From Kryptolebias marmoratus (lineage: Eukaryota; Chordata; Actinopteri; Cyprinodontiformes; Rivulidae): a stretch of DNA of 64,000 nt. This document shows, piece after piece, positions 48,501-61,382 of this stretch. How positions within the stretch are numbered: the first letter of the stretch is position 1; each line of letters starts with the position of its first letter. The notes under the pieces were generated by a model. That model searched no databases, was not told the DNA's origin, and saw only the letters and a list, made by a program, of their open reading frames with translations. A program made the translations under genes and the position numbers. The stretch is from positions 23,945,297 through 24,009,296 of the forward strand of contig NC_051433.1 in the NCBI RefSeq assembly GCF_001649575.2, written 5' to 3'.

Positions 48501-51000
48501 TGTTTGCTCTCAGCACGCTACCTGCCGACTTCACATGGGGTCACTTCAACAGGCAGCTGTGTGTACTCAGGATTGCCTCTAAATAAAAAGCGCGAGGCAA
48601 TATTACATCTTGTTTCACTGGAGTGCTCGAGTTCCTTTCCATGAACAGGATTTATTGAAACCTTTCATCAAATTTAGGTTTCACGTGCTTATGTTTTGGT
48701 TTTCTGGCTTAAAACACTTGACTTTCCATTATCAAATCAAATCTTTCATAATCAAATTAATGCAAATCTTCAACCATTTGCAGTGCCTGTAAAGCTATGC
48801 ATTCCTGATACTTTTAAAGAAAAACAAAAATTGCGTTGAACACCGCATCTCTGTTTAACTGCTTATTTTACCATTTGGTTTTACATGGATGTATTTACCC
48901 AACATGATTGTAGCATTATTATTTTTAAAGGTGTCTCCCATGACATCTCAAGAGGTGTCTAAAAATGATTCAAATGTCCACATCATGTCTCCCGACTGTA
49001 AATATATCAGGCTTTTATTCAACATTAATACTGAGCTGGGGAAACATTGCACTCCGAGTTCCCTAATTACAATGCAGCTAATGTATTATTTCCTCCCCAT
49101 GTGGGATTACTTTCATCTTTCCCATTAAGATGCACATTTTGTTTGGATACTCAAATTACAAACCCCATATTAAATCTGACTGTGCAAAAGGCATTGATCA
49201 TAGCCCCGATAGCTGCACTCCAACTTTGATTTAATTTGCACTTCCATTAATATCTATGAGACGTCCGATTGTCGTCTTGGGCATATTGATGGTATTGTAG
49301 GCCCTGCCTTCATATAATGTTCCCCAGCGGCAATGAGGAAATGTTACAGAGAATTAGGCCGAGAAGCAGGCTCAGTGGAACTGGCACTGCAGTTGAAAAT
49401 TCATTATCCTAATAAATAGAGGAGGGGGGAAAAAATGCAAGAATCTTAAGAGAAATTTCTCTCCCCTTCTCTCTCTTAGAACAAAAACACAAAAAGCCCC
49501 CACTCTGGCTTCTAAGGCGAATGACAGAAGCTGCTGCTCATGCACCTAAAGGGTTGTTCTGGCTTTCCGAGAAGTCTTTAAAATATGCCTGATGTTTCAA
49601 TAAAAAAAGCACTCTCTTACTGCCTGTCCATCATGAGGTTTTATGTTCACATTCGGGGCTGTTTGCATATATTTCTTCTCATCTCCTTAAGAATTAACAT
49701 TAATTGGAATAGCAGGCTAAATCTTATTAAAATCTTTCAAACTCTGGTGTATGAAAGAAACTCCAATTATTTAAAGCGAATACAATACAACATCACTGGT
49801 AGATTTTGCTAGATAAGCATCAGGCCATGCTGATTTTTATTATTTTTTTTTACCTTGATTAATGAAGTGCCAACTGAGTATATATACTGCTCCCTTCCTT
49901 TGTTAGTCTTGACATGCTGTTTTCTGTGGGGAAAACACCACTGGAACCAAGAGATGAGCATTAAGGTGTAATTAATGCAATCATGAAGATGAAAATAGCT
50001 GTTGTTGCAACAAGAAAATGACAATGATGAGTGTGTGGACCAAGGAGCCAGAGGATTCTTTGTTAGGTGACTGTGCTCGGAGGCAGTGCCATCCTTTGAG
50101 CCCTCCCCACCACCACCTTCTACTTTCTGACGCTCGACAATGTATCTTTTACCAAATAGCAGCTCTGAGAAAAAAAAATCTGCTTTATTGCATCCTTCCT
50201 GGAGAACAGCTTTAACTGAGGACATCTGCATGCTTCCTCAGTGGATGGCACAATTTCCCTTTTTGTTTTCGAAAAGGGGCGGGCTCCGCTTGTCTTACGA
50301 TTCTGCCAGAGTGATTCATTTTCAGGTCATTAAAAAACTCGTCTTTTGAAAGCGTTTGCCTGCTCAGGTGGCAAAGCCTGTACAGGGGAGACGCATCGTA
50401 AATAAAGGCAGCTACGTTTCAAACGCCATAAATAGGGGACACCTAAGGACCTTGCATGATTGCAGACATCTAATCATTTAATTTATGCGTGTCTAAAGGG
50501 GCCCTCATTAACATTCAAGTAGCACTCATCTGTCTAGGAAGGATCATTTCGAAGGCTGCATCACTCTCAGATGGAACGTATCTATTTGGGCATCACAGCA
50601 TGGTTACACACTCAGCAAGCACCTTCTCGCATTCTCCCTCAATGTCACACGAGACACAGCATGTAACTCTCATAACTTACAGAGTATGATTTGTGATCCA
50701 GTGGTTGTGTTGCTTTTAATGTGGAGAACCGTTGAGAAAGTTAAAGCAATAATCTCTAGGTCACAATTCTGCATTGGAAGTAATACTTTTGTGTTGGAAC
50801 AAACCATTTAACCTCTTCTCAAAGCCAGCTGGACAAAAACGGAATCTTTTTATCTGTGACTAGTTACCAACAGTCTTTTGATTAAAACATCTAAATCCTG
50901 AATGTTTACTTTCAATCATTTAGTACTACTACCTGAAACCGAAAAAAAATTAAAATGCATGCAGGACAGAAACTCAATAATTAACACAGATTGCTTTTGA
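45600..51000. other. Intergenic desert, candidate regulatory blocks
   Basis: No gene is recognised. Repeat-poor segments that look conserved by composition lie near 45840-46080, 46650-47270, 48960-49480 and 49900-50560. Short repeats are a (TG) run near 48398-48418 and T-rich runs. I looked for EEVS motifs (the GGG-V-D-V-G loop, GHT-SP, HGEAV) on both strands and saw none. Confidence 0.4.
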
Positions 51001-51039
51001 CATTTGTTCTATTGTCAACTTTTGCACTGACTGAGTGAT

Positions 51040-51135
51040 CAATACTTTATTAATCCCTGAGGGGCAAATCATTTAACACAAAGAATTTGGATAACTTTAC
51101 AGTCCGCTGTGGACTAATAGCAGGTTCACACTTTG
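51040..51135 (+). repeat. Fish 'ctttattaatccctgagggg' repeat fragment
   Basis: atactttattaatccctgag followed by gggcaaat is the end of a very common fish interspersed repeat, continuing to about 51130 (tccgctgtggactaatagca). Confidence 0.5.
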
Positions 51136-51164
51136 CTGTTAAGAAAGAAGGAGTGTTTGTGTAA

Positions 51165-51500
51165 TGTTGTTGTGATTTTAGAGGACCCAAAATGTAGACA
51201 CATGATGCAGAAAGACAATAGAAAAGAGAACTCTGACATGGCAGCAAAAGAAAAAATACGGAGCAAGAAAAACACATACTAACCAAAAGAACAGAGCAGA
51301 GGACACAGAACATAAACCAAACAGCGAGATCTGAAAATGAGTGAATGTGAGATGGTACTGGGAGGATGAGGAACAAGTGAGTGCAGCTGTGCTGATTAGC
51401 AAATGAAGGACAGGTGAGTAATGAGCTGAAGGCAGGACTGACTGAGGGTAAACACAGGTGAATGATGGGGAGGAAATTAACAGAAAACAGTCTGAACACC
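51165..51500 (-). mobile_element. Non-coding interspersed element related to 2705-3155
   Basis: It shares ctgacatggcagcaaaa (51233-51249) and a caggtgagtaatgagctgaa-like right half with the element at 2705-3155. The minus-strand frame spanning it (51050-51499) is 149 codons long but low complexity, so it is not called as a gene. Confidence 0.45.
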
Positions 51501-51559
51501 AGGAATGTCTATATAAAACAAGTAGAAAACGTGGTCAAATCACTAAATACAGTACCTCA

Positions 51560-51790
51560 AACGACAAACAGCATACGTAGATTCAACACTGATTAGACGT
51601 TGGCATTTCAATCATTAGAATTCGACCACAGACCAACATTGATTCAATGACACATTTTCAACATTGGTTAATTGGCTAGAATTGGACGATTGTTTGATGG
51701 TTGATCCACCATTACATGTCGACCTTAACCAAAAATCAACCTTTTTGACCATAATTCAACAATGAATTAACATCTTTTGCTATCTGGGGT
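51560..51790. repeat. Degenerate 'caacattg' fish repeat
   Basis: Recurring caacactgatt, ccaacattgattca, tcaacattggttaa and ttcaacaatgaatt phrases form a diverged short-period array of a type common in fish genomes. Confidence 0.5.
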
Positions 51791-52604
51791 TGCCACCTGA
51801 ATTTTTCATCACAATTTTTTTCCTATCAAGCTTGCCCAATTATAAGAAAATTGCTATTAAGTTTATACAGAAACAGATACCTTAATAGTCAAAGTCATTC
51901 ATTGGGCTCAAAACTTTGTGGGTGTGTCAGTAATCTTGTAGATTGCTATTTTATTAGTTTAATGCAGCAAGACAATTTTAAAATATTTTCATTAGTGCAG
52001 GTTTTAGCATGTTGAGAGCTGTTTAACAATCAAACTAATAAAAACAACAAGCAGTAACAATACCATTAGATAACACTTCTGTTTATCCGGTTCTGTATTA
52101 TCTTTGCCTGGCCAAGTGCTCCAGCTTGAGTTTAGTTTGAATTAGGTTTCTTAATACAATGTTCCTATTAAATAATTGTTGAAATTCCTGCCATCAAATC
52201 ATAGATTTCCTTTGCTCATTGTCAGATCCTTATGTTGTGTTTTTGCCCCATGTCTGGTATTTTTTGTATTTTTTATATTTTATTTATTTATTTATTTTTG
52301 TCTTTTAACATTTCTTCTGGTTTTGATTGATCTGTCTCTCAGATCAATCTGTCTTGATTGATCTGTCTCTTGGTTATTTCTTGGCAAATAAAGTCTGGAT
52401 TTGCTACCCTCTGCTTCCTATTGTTAAAGCTCCAGTCAAACCTTGAAGGGATCCAACTTCTCCAGCTAAAGCCACAGCATACTGTACAGCTGCAGTTCAA
52501 GACTTGTAACATATCAAGGTCTCAGCTTCAGCTCTTGCCTGAGAGCTTCACACTGCAATCATGTCTCCAACTGAAACTCCAGCTGAGGCTCAAGCCATAT
52601 CCTA

Positions 52605-53330
52605 AGGCCCGGTCCCAATTCTCACACTACACCCTACGCCCCTCTATGAAGTGTGTATTCAGTCTAAGTGCACAGAAGGGTTCGTGTGTGCAGGTTACAA
52701 GCATGCAAAAATTGGAGAATTGGGACAGTATAGGTTATGCCATCGACATGCGCCTCTGTGTCATAACTGTGACATCCAACAGGGCGGGGTCAGTCACTGT
52801 TTTGGTATTTTAAGAAGGTGCCAGTACAATTTTAAAAATACAGTATAGGTATTTTTGCTTTCCAAAGTCATTGCAGGAGATATTTGGCTGTTCAAATGTG
52901 TTTTGTTCTGACTTGTTGAATATGGAGCAAAGTTTTTGATAGTATTCACACATGTATAGCAGATTGAAACAATAATTATTTCAATACTTTACATTTGAAA
53001 ACTGCTTTATTCGTGACAGATGCAGCTTGCTCTGTCACCACTGCCTTAGTTCTGCCTTTTAATTCAAAACCCTTTCATTGTCAATAAAGATAAAAAAAAA
53101 AAAAATCAAAACGTCACATGCAACGATGAATTGTGGGTAAATACTTCACAGAAGTCTGCCTGGATGCGGGCTTAGCTGAAGGGCGGATGTAGTACACAAA
53201 GGGGGCGGGGCTAAAGAGCACTCCGGAGAATTGGGACACACTACGCACTCAAACCCTTCAGCATGAACGCGCCTTTGAAGGACAAGAGGGTGGAACGAGG
53301 ATGCAAGTGTGAGTATTGGGACCGGGCTTA
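52605..53330. mobile_element. Non-autonomous DNA transposon with terminal inverted repeats
   Basis: The left end ggcccggtcccaattctcac pairs with the reverse complement of the right end gtgagtattgggaccgggc. Flanks read taa on the left and tta on the right, compatible with a 3-base target duplication of PIF/Harbinger type, which is an inference only. The interior repeats gagaattgggaca at both sides. The plus-strand frame 52358-52813 crosses its boundary and is spurious. Confidence 0.65.
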
Positions 53331-53339
53331 ACATTAACA

Positions 53340-54590
53340 AAACCCCAATTCAGTGTCTGCCAATGCCACAACACCTGCCTAGGCCATCTCCTCCATTCAC
53401 GTCCCCGTTGGCAAGAGTGTCGAGTCCAACCATCCTCCAAGGCCAAGCCAGGGGCCAAGCCAGGTAGTGGTTGAGTGGGTCCAATTGAATGAGTGGCTCT
53501 GAACTGTAACACCTGCCAGAGCGGCCTCCAGACTAGCCCTCAAGGTGTTTTTTCTGAAAACAACCTGCTCGGTCCTTCCTTCCAGGGCCCCTCTCTGTGA
53601 TCTGTGTGTTATGTTGTCTTGGTTTGATGATCCAGTTTGTTTTTAGTTTGAATTTGGTTTCTTTGTGTCTTTAATAAAGTGCCTGTTAAGTTATTAGGTT
53701 CTTGTTTATTTTAAAAACGACAATTGTGTGTGTTATTGTCTCCAACCTGAGTTTGTTGATTGCCATCCAGCTGTTTTTCATTTGTCATTTACTTCCTCAG
53801 TATAGCATATAATCATAAACCTCCTTTACTCTCGTGTTGTTTCTTTGCTCCTGTGCCTGTTTATTTGCCTTTAGACCTTTCCCTTTGTTTTGTCTTTTGG
53901 TCATTTAATAAATGACAAAGTTTGGCTTCAGTTGCTCTCTGCTTTCTATTGTCTGTGTTTGGGTTCCCCTCCTCCCTATACCTTACTATTCATGTCATCC
54001 TTGAACTGTGGCCCAGGCATCGTTGCTGGACCAACAAGTTTCCTGGCTCATCCAATTGGACAGCTCTGAATATGTTTTTAAATAATCTTGAAAAATTGTG
54101 CGTAATACTTTTAAAAAAAAAAGCAGAAAATACAAGTCATAAACCTTGTAAAAGTGTAAATTAACAAGCCAAATGTAAGCATTAATCAACATTTTATGTT
54201 TGTTGAAGGTGTAGCAGGTATATTCTTTAGATTTTTTTAAACAGTCTATTTGTGCTAAATAAAAAAGTAACTAATGTCACTAGACAATTCGAAATGCTAA
54301 ATATAAAAAGTTTGAGGTTGTCTTGTACTTTAATACATTAATTATTTTACAATTATTGAATTCAGTGTCTGATGGACATATTTTGATTGAAGGTTTGGGA
54401 GCTGTAACATAGTCTGCAGTGAAATGTCACAAAAATATATTTATATTTTGTTTATATTTATGATTTTCAAGAAAAAGGTTTTTGTCTTATTCAGAAATCT
54501 TTCAGCCGTTAGAAACAAACTACTTATTACACGTTGCTGAAGGCAGAGCAGTAATGTTTTTGTCTGTTTGTGGTTTTGTAAGTTTGTCTG
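53340..54590. other. Repeat-derived intergenic sequence
   Basis: Segments near 53600-53960 (gtttgggttcccctcctccc, tcatttaataaatgacaaag) resemble, in reverse, the edge of the element at 2705-3155 and similar fish repeats. No gene is seen. Confidence 0.4.
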
Positions 54591-55000
54591 TACAGTTAGC
54601 AAAATGTCTCTTAAATCACTGAATGGATTTTAATGAAATTTTTAGAAATAAAACATTGGGTGAACATCTACAACTGATAACTTTAGGAGTCAACCCCATT
54701 CAAGATGGCTGCCACAGGAAAGCAACCTTAGCAAACACTAAAATGGCTATAACTTAGTCTGACAGATATTGAGCTAAAATTTGGTGTGGTAGTAGCTGAG
54801 GTTGAGCTACAACTTGTACTCTGAGGGCCAAGTCATAGTACACAATCTGTTTAAAACTTTGCCATTAATAATAGGAATTAACTGAGTCTCTCAGCAAAAT
54901 ATTTCATGAACCACTGGATAGATGTTAATGCTATGCATAACTTTCAAGGTTTGACCAAAACAGCTACAACGCCATCATTTCTCAACAGAAGATTATCTTT
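54590..55000 (+). repeat. 'aagatggct' interspersed repeat, copy 4
   Basis: The longest copy: it includes catctacaactgataacttt, aggagtcaaccccattcaag and atggctgccacagg, followed by ttggtgtggtagtagctgag. It is shared in diverged form with 32040, 33350 and 57330. Confidence 0.6.
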
Positions 55001-55174
55001 ATCTAAAATTCTGGTATGAAAGGTGATATGCATTCCTTCAAAGAATGCTAGGCCTTTCATGAGCCTTTTTTAGGCTACATAACCGTAAGCCTATCAGCTG
55101 AGATACTTCTTATAAAAACGTGACACAGAAAGGTTACCTTGTAAAGCCACTCATTCTGCTTTTTGGTACACACC

Positions 55175-55345
55175 CCTAACGATCCATCCATTCATTTTCT
55201 GCTGCTTATCCATGGTCAGGTTATAGAGAAAACAGGTTTAGTAGAGAAACCCAGACATCCCTCTACCCAGCGACACTCTCCAGCTACTTCTAGGGGGCTA
55301 CCAAGGTGTTCCCAGGCCAGAGAAGATACAGGACATAAGCTCTCC
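55175..55345 (-). mobile_element. LINE 3'-end fragment
   Basis: gatccatccattcattttct at the left and aaggtgttcccaggccagag at the right are the two ends of the last ~170 bases of a common fish LINE, coding strand minus. The reading frame is decayed. Confidence 0.6.
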
Positions 55346-55859
55346 AGTTAGTGAGCCCATCCACCCTAAAGAGGAAGGTCACTTCTGTAAAAACAGAACA
55401 AGTCTATAAGGTGGTGAATACTGTAGCTGCCACTTGCACAGAGTGACAAAATAGTTTTTATTTGAATGAGTACAATGGAAACATTTGGATCCCAACATTT
55501 TTTAACAACTATTTTATCATTAGGATAATGCAAAACATATTTTGCCAGCCAGGAAATTGGTAAAAATACCAGTCATCCTTTTATTGTAAAGCAGTAGCAG
55601 TGATTTATTTGTAAGTACCAATCTCATAGCAGGAGCATGAAACAAGTGAGAGTATTTGTGTCACAATTACCAAGGACTCCATTTGCATGTGACATTGACT
55701 TAAATCAAGTTAATATTAAAACTGTGTCAGCAGCATTTCTTGATCTCTTCATTTTATTGTTCTAAAGCTCAGGAATAATGTATAAATGTAAAAGCTTTAA
55801 AGTGAAAAGGCATTTTTTTGTGCAGGTAGCATCATCCTGTATGAATGTTATGCTGTCAT

Positions 55860-57000
55860 GTACAGTCAGAGAGCTTGGAGAAAGGTGGGAGTTTTAGGGC
55901 AAGGGCCCTCATCCCCGGAGACCTGCAACACCCCCACTTTGTTAGGTTAGGCAGAGCATAGTGGGGGCTTTTTAATGACTTTGAGTTAAACACCTCCTTT
56001 TAACCGAAGCACAAGCAGAGAGGGAGAGGCATGTTTCTCTCTGTAGGCAGTATCCAGCAGCATTTTGATGTCTCTAACAAGAACACAATAAATTGTTCCT
56101 CATTATTCAGTAATTAACTCCAATGCGCCGGGTCCCCATCCCCCTGTGCCACGCTCTAAATCACCACCCTCCTCTTCTTTTCCCCTCCTGCTACACAGCT
56201 CTTTAATTTCCTCTGTGCTGTGGGGGTTGGGGGGGCAAGAAAAGGTGGGAGCAAAACGTAGCTTGATGCTCTCCATCATTCCCTCGCCACCCCCTGCTCA
56301 CCTCCTTGCCCCATCCCTGCCACACCCTCCCTTTCCTTCCTCCATGTTTGGTTTCCAGTCCCATGGCAACGCTCTGCTGGATTCCACCCGGTTAAAAGGA
56401 GGGAGGGGTCACCTGGCTATCAAAGACATTAAAACTCACCCCCTCAGCTCTGTCTTTTTGTGGGACTTTCCCCTTCCTCCTTCGCTCTTAATTGTTAAAA
56501 TGAGGTCATTAATTGGAGGCTGAGTCAAATCACCTGTCATTTCAGCTGGGATTCATCTGCTGATTGAAAGGTATCATAAAAACCTGCCCAGGGCCTGTAT
56601 ATTTTTTTTAATTTTTTTTTCTTCTCGCCGTGCCTGCTGGGAGCTCTCTTTGTGTCTTGACAGTTTCTGCCCACCCGTGGGCCCATGACTCACTTTACTT
56701 TTAGTGGCGGAGATAAGGCGGGTAGTCTTGGGTGACACACATCCACACGCGTGGCCCAAATATAGATCCAAGGCAGTCAGTAGTGTCAGGAGCAATTCCT
56801 GGAGGATGTTGTGGGGATCGTTCTTTCTGCTGTACTATTAACGCCCCTGACCTAATTGCGAATGATGCTCACATACACCACAGCTCTATATGTGAGCGAG
56901 GTCAGGTTCATTTGAGGGGATAATTGTGAAATTGGCATGTAAATTAGGACAATAGAACAAATTACAAAAAAAAATGAGGACAGATGACAAATTTCTTGAT
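55860..57000. other. Intergenic block, possibly conserved non-coding
   Basis: Repeat-poor, C/T-rich sequence with taattg- and tgtcatttcagctggg-like motifs. The plus frame at 56146-56523 (125 codons) is Pro/Ser/Leu low complexity and not accepted as a gene. A conserved regulatory role is only suspected. Confidence 0.35.
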
Positions 57001-57329
57001 GGAATTATATTAAATTTAGACCTGCCCTGCTTTGTTATTGCAACAGTCCAGCAATAAATTAAGAAGATATTGTATGTGCTAATGTACTGTATATAAGGCT
57101 CTGTGTTTTGTGATATGTCTTATGCCATAAAGCTGAATGTTATTTTTTTCAGAGGTCAGTATTTTGCTTCAGTATTTTCCTGCATCAAGAAAAAGAAGCT
57201 TATGAGAAAAACATGCATTATGCATTTTTGAGTTACATCCACTGTGATGCACCCAAACAGCCTCTACACTGTGACAGCTACACAGCACACTGGAAGGTAG
57301 TGAAAGCATTACTCACATCTGCTTAAAAA

Positions 57330-57575
57330 TGCTCTTTGGTGGCCATCTTGACTTGGATCGTCTCCAAAAGCTAATCAGTTCTAGAGGTATATTTAATAAT
57401 AATTTTCTGATTTTTTAAAATTAAAATCCGTCCAATGGTGCAGATTTGACTCAAAGGAGTGAATGGCAAAATATTTAACAAATATCTTGCACAATCTGTT
57501 CTCAGACTATATGTTGGGCATTAGTATCATCTACTACCACACCACATTTTAGGTCAACATCTGCTTGCGCAGACA
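57330..57575 (-). repeat. 'aagatggct' interspersed repeat, copy 5
   Basis: ggtggccatcttgacttgga is followed by aaaatccgtccaatggtgca and taccacaccacattttaggt, matching the family in reverse orientation. Confidence 0.55.
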
Positions 57576-57759
57576 TGATCAAAAACATAATCGTCCATCT
57601 TTGCCTTTCAGTGACAGACAAAAATCATTCCAAAGGCACACTGCCACATAAAGCTTTTGGACCTGTTTTTTTTCCACACAAACCCAATCTTGAAAAACTG
57701 TACATAACGCTGACAAAACCCCAGTTTGAAATAAACCCCCTCTAAACACATGGCATTAA

Positions 57760-58680
57760 TATTTAATGGTGCTGCTTCCTCTGGAGGCCACTGTGGGCTC
57801 TGTGTCTGAGGGGAGATGGTATTAGTGCTGCGTGCTCAGGAGGAAGAGCAGCTTCGCACTAATGAAGCGATCAGGGCCTGAACTCTGAACAAAGCTCACA
57901 TCCGATTAGTGAGCGGAGATGCGTGTAAACATGCCCAAGCAGCTCGCAATTAGATCACTTCTGTTAACGCGAGCCTTATGTCACTGAACACAACAGCACA
58001 GCGGCACACAGCGTTTGAAGTGGTTTGTGAGAAACAACTCCTTGCGCGTTTAATCATTTCAACGTTGCAGTTTCTTCTTGACCCTCTTCACAAGTGTTTT
58101 GAGTTACGCAGGGGACTGGAGGAGCAGAGTGCAAGCTAATGGGTTATCACATGCTGCTGAGAGACCATTAAAGTGCATGCATGTGGCATGCAGCAGTGAA
58201 AACCACCTGACCTTGTCCACATCCGTTTGGCTGGGACGGGGCAGCATTTGAACCTGGCCAGTAAAGGACAGGCCATTTGGATGTTATTAAAACTCCAAAT
58301 TCCTAAAGCCAACTCAACTCCCACAGCTATCAGGTAATTTGAAAGAGATCCAGCAAGTTTAAGATGTGCAGATGTTTTCGCTTTAAAACTGGCATCTGTT
58401 TATGCAGGCACACTTTATTTGAAAAACCACAAAGGACCTCCAATAGGTTTTATGGAGCAATATCGGCTCGAGCACTCAGCTCTGTAATTGTGCTGCAGCA
58501 GGTAATGAGAAAATTGGTCACAAGTAGTGCTCCCTGCAGATGTAACCCGCAACATGCAATTTTGCACAGCATGTGCCGGATCTACTGTTATTTGTTTGAG
58601 CGGCGCTGTCTGAATGCCGGTGTAGCTTGCACGAGGTCAAATGTGCACAATTTAGAGCCTACTTCATTTTAGGGAATTAA
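57760..58680. other. Intergenic block, possibly conserved non-coding
   Basis: Unique balanced-composition sequence with no repeat and no domain; the frame at 58364-58672 (102 codons) shows no family features. Candidate enhancer sequence by texture only. Confidence 0.3.
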
Positions 58681-58995
58681 TTCTGTCTAAAAATACACAT
58701 GCAGAGACAAGGGTTTAGAAAACAGCCTAGAAAACCTTTACGAGGTTCAGTCCTTTGGATTTTTTTTAAAAGGATGTAGCAATAGTGGGAAACATACTGT
58801 TGAAAGTGAAAACTGAAACCTTATTAGATGTCATTATCTCCTGATGAATTCAGACTAATCATTGAGCTGTGTGACAAAAAGGTAACCTTCAGCTCAGCTG
58901 CTGAAAAGGAAAAGACTGCAGAGTTGAAGGTTCAATTGTTACTTTTGCAGTTTTAGTCTTTGATTTAGTATTTCTTGTTAAATTTCAACTTCTGT

Positions 58996-59830
58996 GGTGG
59001 GTTGCAAAAGTGTTTACCTCCTTGGTATTTCTTTCTGTTTTCCCCTAAAACCTGTAATTTAAATAGATTTTCAATTTGATTTTAAGTATTGGACTGGCAG
59101 AAAATACTCCAGATGAATGAAGTTAAATGGAGGGGACGGGATTTGTTTTAGGTGATTCTACAAAATATAAAACTGAAACATTATGTGCACATTTGTTATT
59201 CAGCCCCTTTTCTTTGAAGCCCCATTCATTACCTTCAGAAGCCACATAATTGGTTAATTAAAATCCATCTGCAAGCAATATATTGTGAAATAACCAATGA
59301 ACTCTCCACACAGGTTTGGGACAAAGTTGTGGAGAAGTAAAGATCAGAATTGAACATCCCTAAACATCTAATGAAGCACTAGAAATACCTGCCACTGCAG
59401 CAAACCTGCCAAGAGAGTGGCCAGAACTCAACCATTACTTAAAAAAAATGCATATTTTTTTGAATTTGCTATAAGGGACTTCTCAAATATGTAAAAGGAC
59501 ATGCTGCTGTCAGGTGAGACTTAAATTGAACTTTTTGGTCAACAAAGACAAACCCATGTCTGTCACAAACCTAACACCTGTCATCATACTGAGAACACCA
59601 TCCCTACAATGAAGCATGGTGGTGGCAGAGAAACAATTAAATATCCTGGAATGGTCCATTCAAAGTCAAGACCTCAACCCAACTGAGAATCTCTAGTTTA
59701 ATTTAAAGATTGTTGGACACAAATGACACCCATCCAACCTGTAGAAGCTGCAGCAGTTTGGTCATGAAGAATTGACAAGAATTCCAGCTAGATGGACCAA
59801 GACTATGGAGATGAACATGAAGTGTCTTAA
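58996..59830 (+). mobile_element. Tc1/mariner-like DNA transposon, decayed (copy B)
   Basis: The left end gtgggttgcaaaagtgttta matches the family at 16184. Inside, caatgaagcatggtggtggc and tcaagacctcaacccaactg are the DNA of Tc1 transposase catalytic-region motifs. It has many stops and no usable frame. The right terminus is unclear. Confidence 0.7.
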
Positions 59831-60716
59831 TGGTGACACAAATACTGACATTGGGGACACAAATTGTTATGCAGGCACAAGTTGTCTGTTTGTTTGTTTC
59901 TTTTTTGTTTACTTTTTTTCTTTTTGCTATTTTTTTTTTTATTATTATTTCTTCTGCTTGGGTTTAGTAGCTGAGGTAACTTCAGGTTCAGTTTGGAATA
60001 TTCTGTCACATAGCTGGTTCACCATAACTTATGCTGGACAGAACACAGAGTTTCTCACACTTATGTGGTGGCACATTTCATTGTTGAACTCACTAAATCA
60101 TTTTCAAATGCAGGAGTAAAACTGATCATAGTGTGAGTTTACAGTAATGTGCTTTCAAAAATTGACGACAATCCTAAAGTGCAATGCCGTACGTCGTTCT
60201 CTCGCTGATACTGCAGCATAGCTCCGGTGTCCATTTGCTATAGTGTCACAAGGACATATTTCTGACTGAAGTGATCCCCACAGCAATCTAACACTTGAGA
60301 GAACTGTCTTTGAGAACAGAGGTTGAGGGGAGTCACAAAGACAAGTGTCCTACTGATGCCATATCCAACAGCTCGTGAGTTTGCAGTGCCACTTGAACTG
60401 AAATAGGCATGCTCAATGGGGAACTGGTTTCAAGACTTTTTTTGTACTTCAGAGACTATCATGCTGAAGTTGGAGTGCTTGCCAGTGTGTCACTGTATGT
60501 GAGAACAGGACCGCAACGGAATTTGCAGGACTTGAGGCAATGAGTTGTTATGGTGCTCCTGCCTTTCTAATCAGTAGCAGAATTTGTTATTTATGGGTTT
60601 TTTTTTAATCACCTGCTACCATGAATGGTGGGCAATTGTGTGGTTGCCCAAAACTGTATTTGTAGAAACAAACTAACCCCTCTGGATCATAAAAGCCATT
60701 CATCTATGACAGGACT
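59831..60716. other. Intergenic, no gene recognised
   Basis: A T-rich tract lies at 59885-59955. Otherwise unique sequence without domains. Confidence 0.4.
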
Positions 60717-60862
60717 ATCCAATTCTGGTCCTGGGGGGCCACTATCCTGAATGTTTTAGATGCTGATTAACAAGCTTCTGCAGAACTTGAAGACCTGCTG
60801 AAGAGCAGGGAGACAACTAAAACATGCAGGATAGTGGCCCTCCAGGACCAGGGTTGGACACC
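60717..60862. mobile_element. Palindromic MITE
   Basis: Left arm ccaattctggtcctgggggg continuing ccactatcctgaatgtttta pairs with right arm taaaacatgcaggatagtgg continuing ccctccaggaccagggttgg. The whole 146 bases could fold into one hairpin. A half copy lies near 10060-10180. Confidence 0.75.
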
Positions 60863-61382
60863 ACTGTTCAATGACAAGTTACATTAGTAATATGTTAAAG
60901 ATAAACAATAAATTTAAGAATAGAAAAACTAATAAATTTACATCAAATAACAAAAAATATTACAAAATGTAAAAAACTTAATTTGAATAAGAGTATAGTT
61001 CCAGAGTAATCAGTGTTCACACCTTGATATTGTTAAATAAAATAAAAATAAAAATAAAAAAAACAGAAAAACACCAAAACAATCCTAAATTTGCATTTTC
61101 ATTTTCACAAGCTTATTTTAAAACAATAAATTGGAATTTTGCTTTTGAGTTTTTTTTACTGTTGAGCCAGATATATTAAATATCCAACAAAAATGCCAGT
61201 TTATTTAAAGAAGTTTATTATAACCTTATGACTGCCAACTCATGCATGAAGCCATGGAGTATGGAATGTTCATAAACAACAACAACAACAAAACTTTCAA
61301 TATTTGTATGTTTTTAACACAATTACTCAAAAATGCAAACAAAATAACAAAAATGTTTGAGGAAAATCACAAGGACTGTAAA
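60863..61382. other. Intergenic, no gene recognised
   Basis: Very AT-rich with short aaaataaaa and caacaacaa runs. Confidence 0.4.

Noticed and set aside
51050..51499. 149-codon minus-strand open frame, the longest-looking candidate gene in the right half
   Set aside because: Low-complexity Leu/Ser/Cys/Phe sequence lying over a non-coding repeat element; no domain and no splice context.
52358..52813. 151-codon plus-strand open frame
   Set aside because: It crosses the left boundary of a transposon with clear inverted repeats (52605-53330) and has no recognisable domain.
56146..56523. 125-codon Pro/Ser-rich plus-strand frame
   Set aside because: It follows from C/T-rich DNA; low complexity with no domain.
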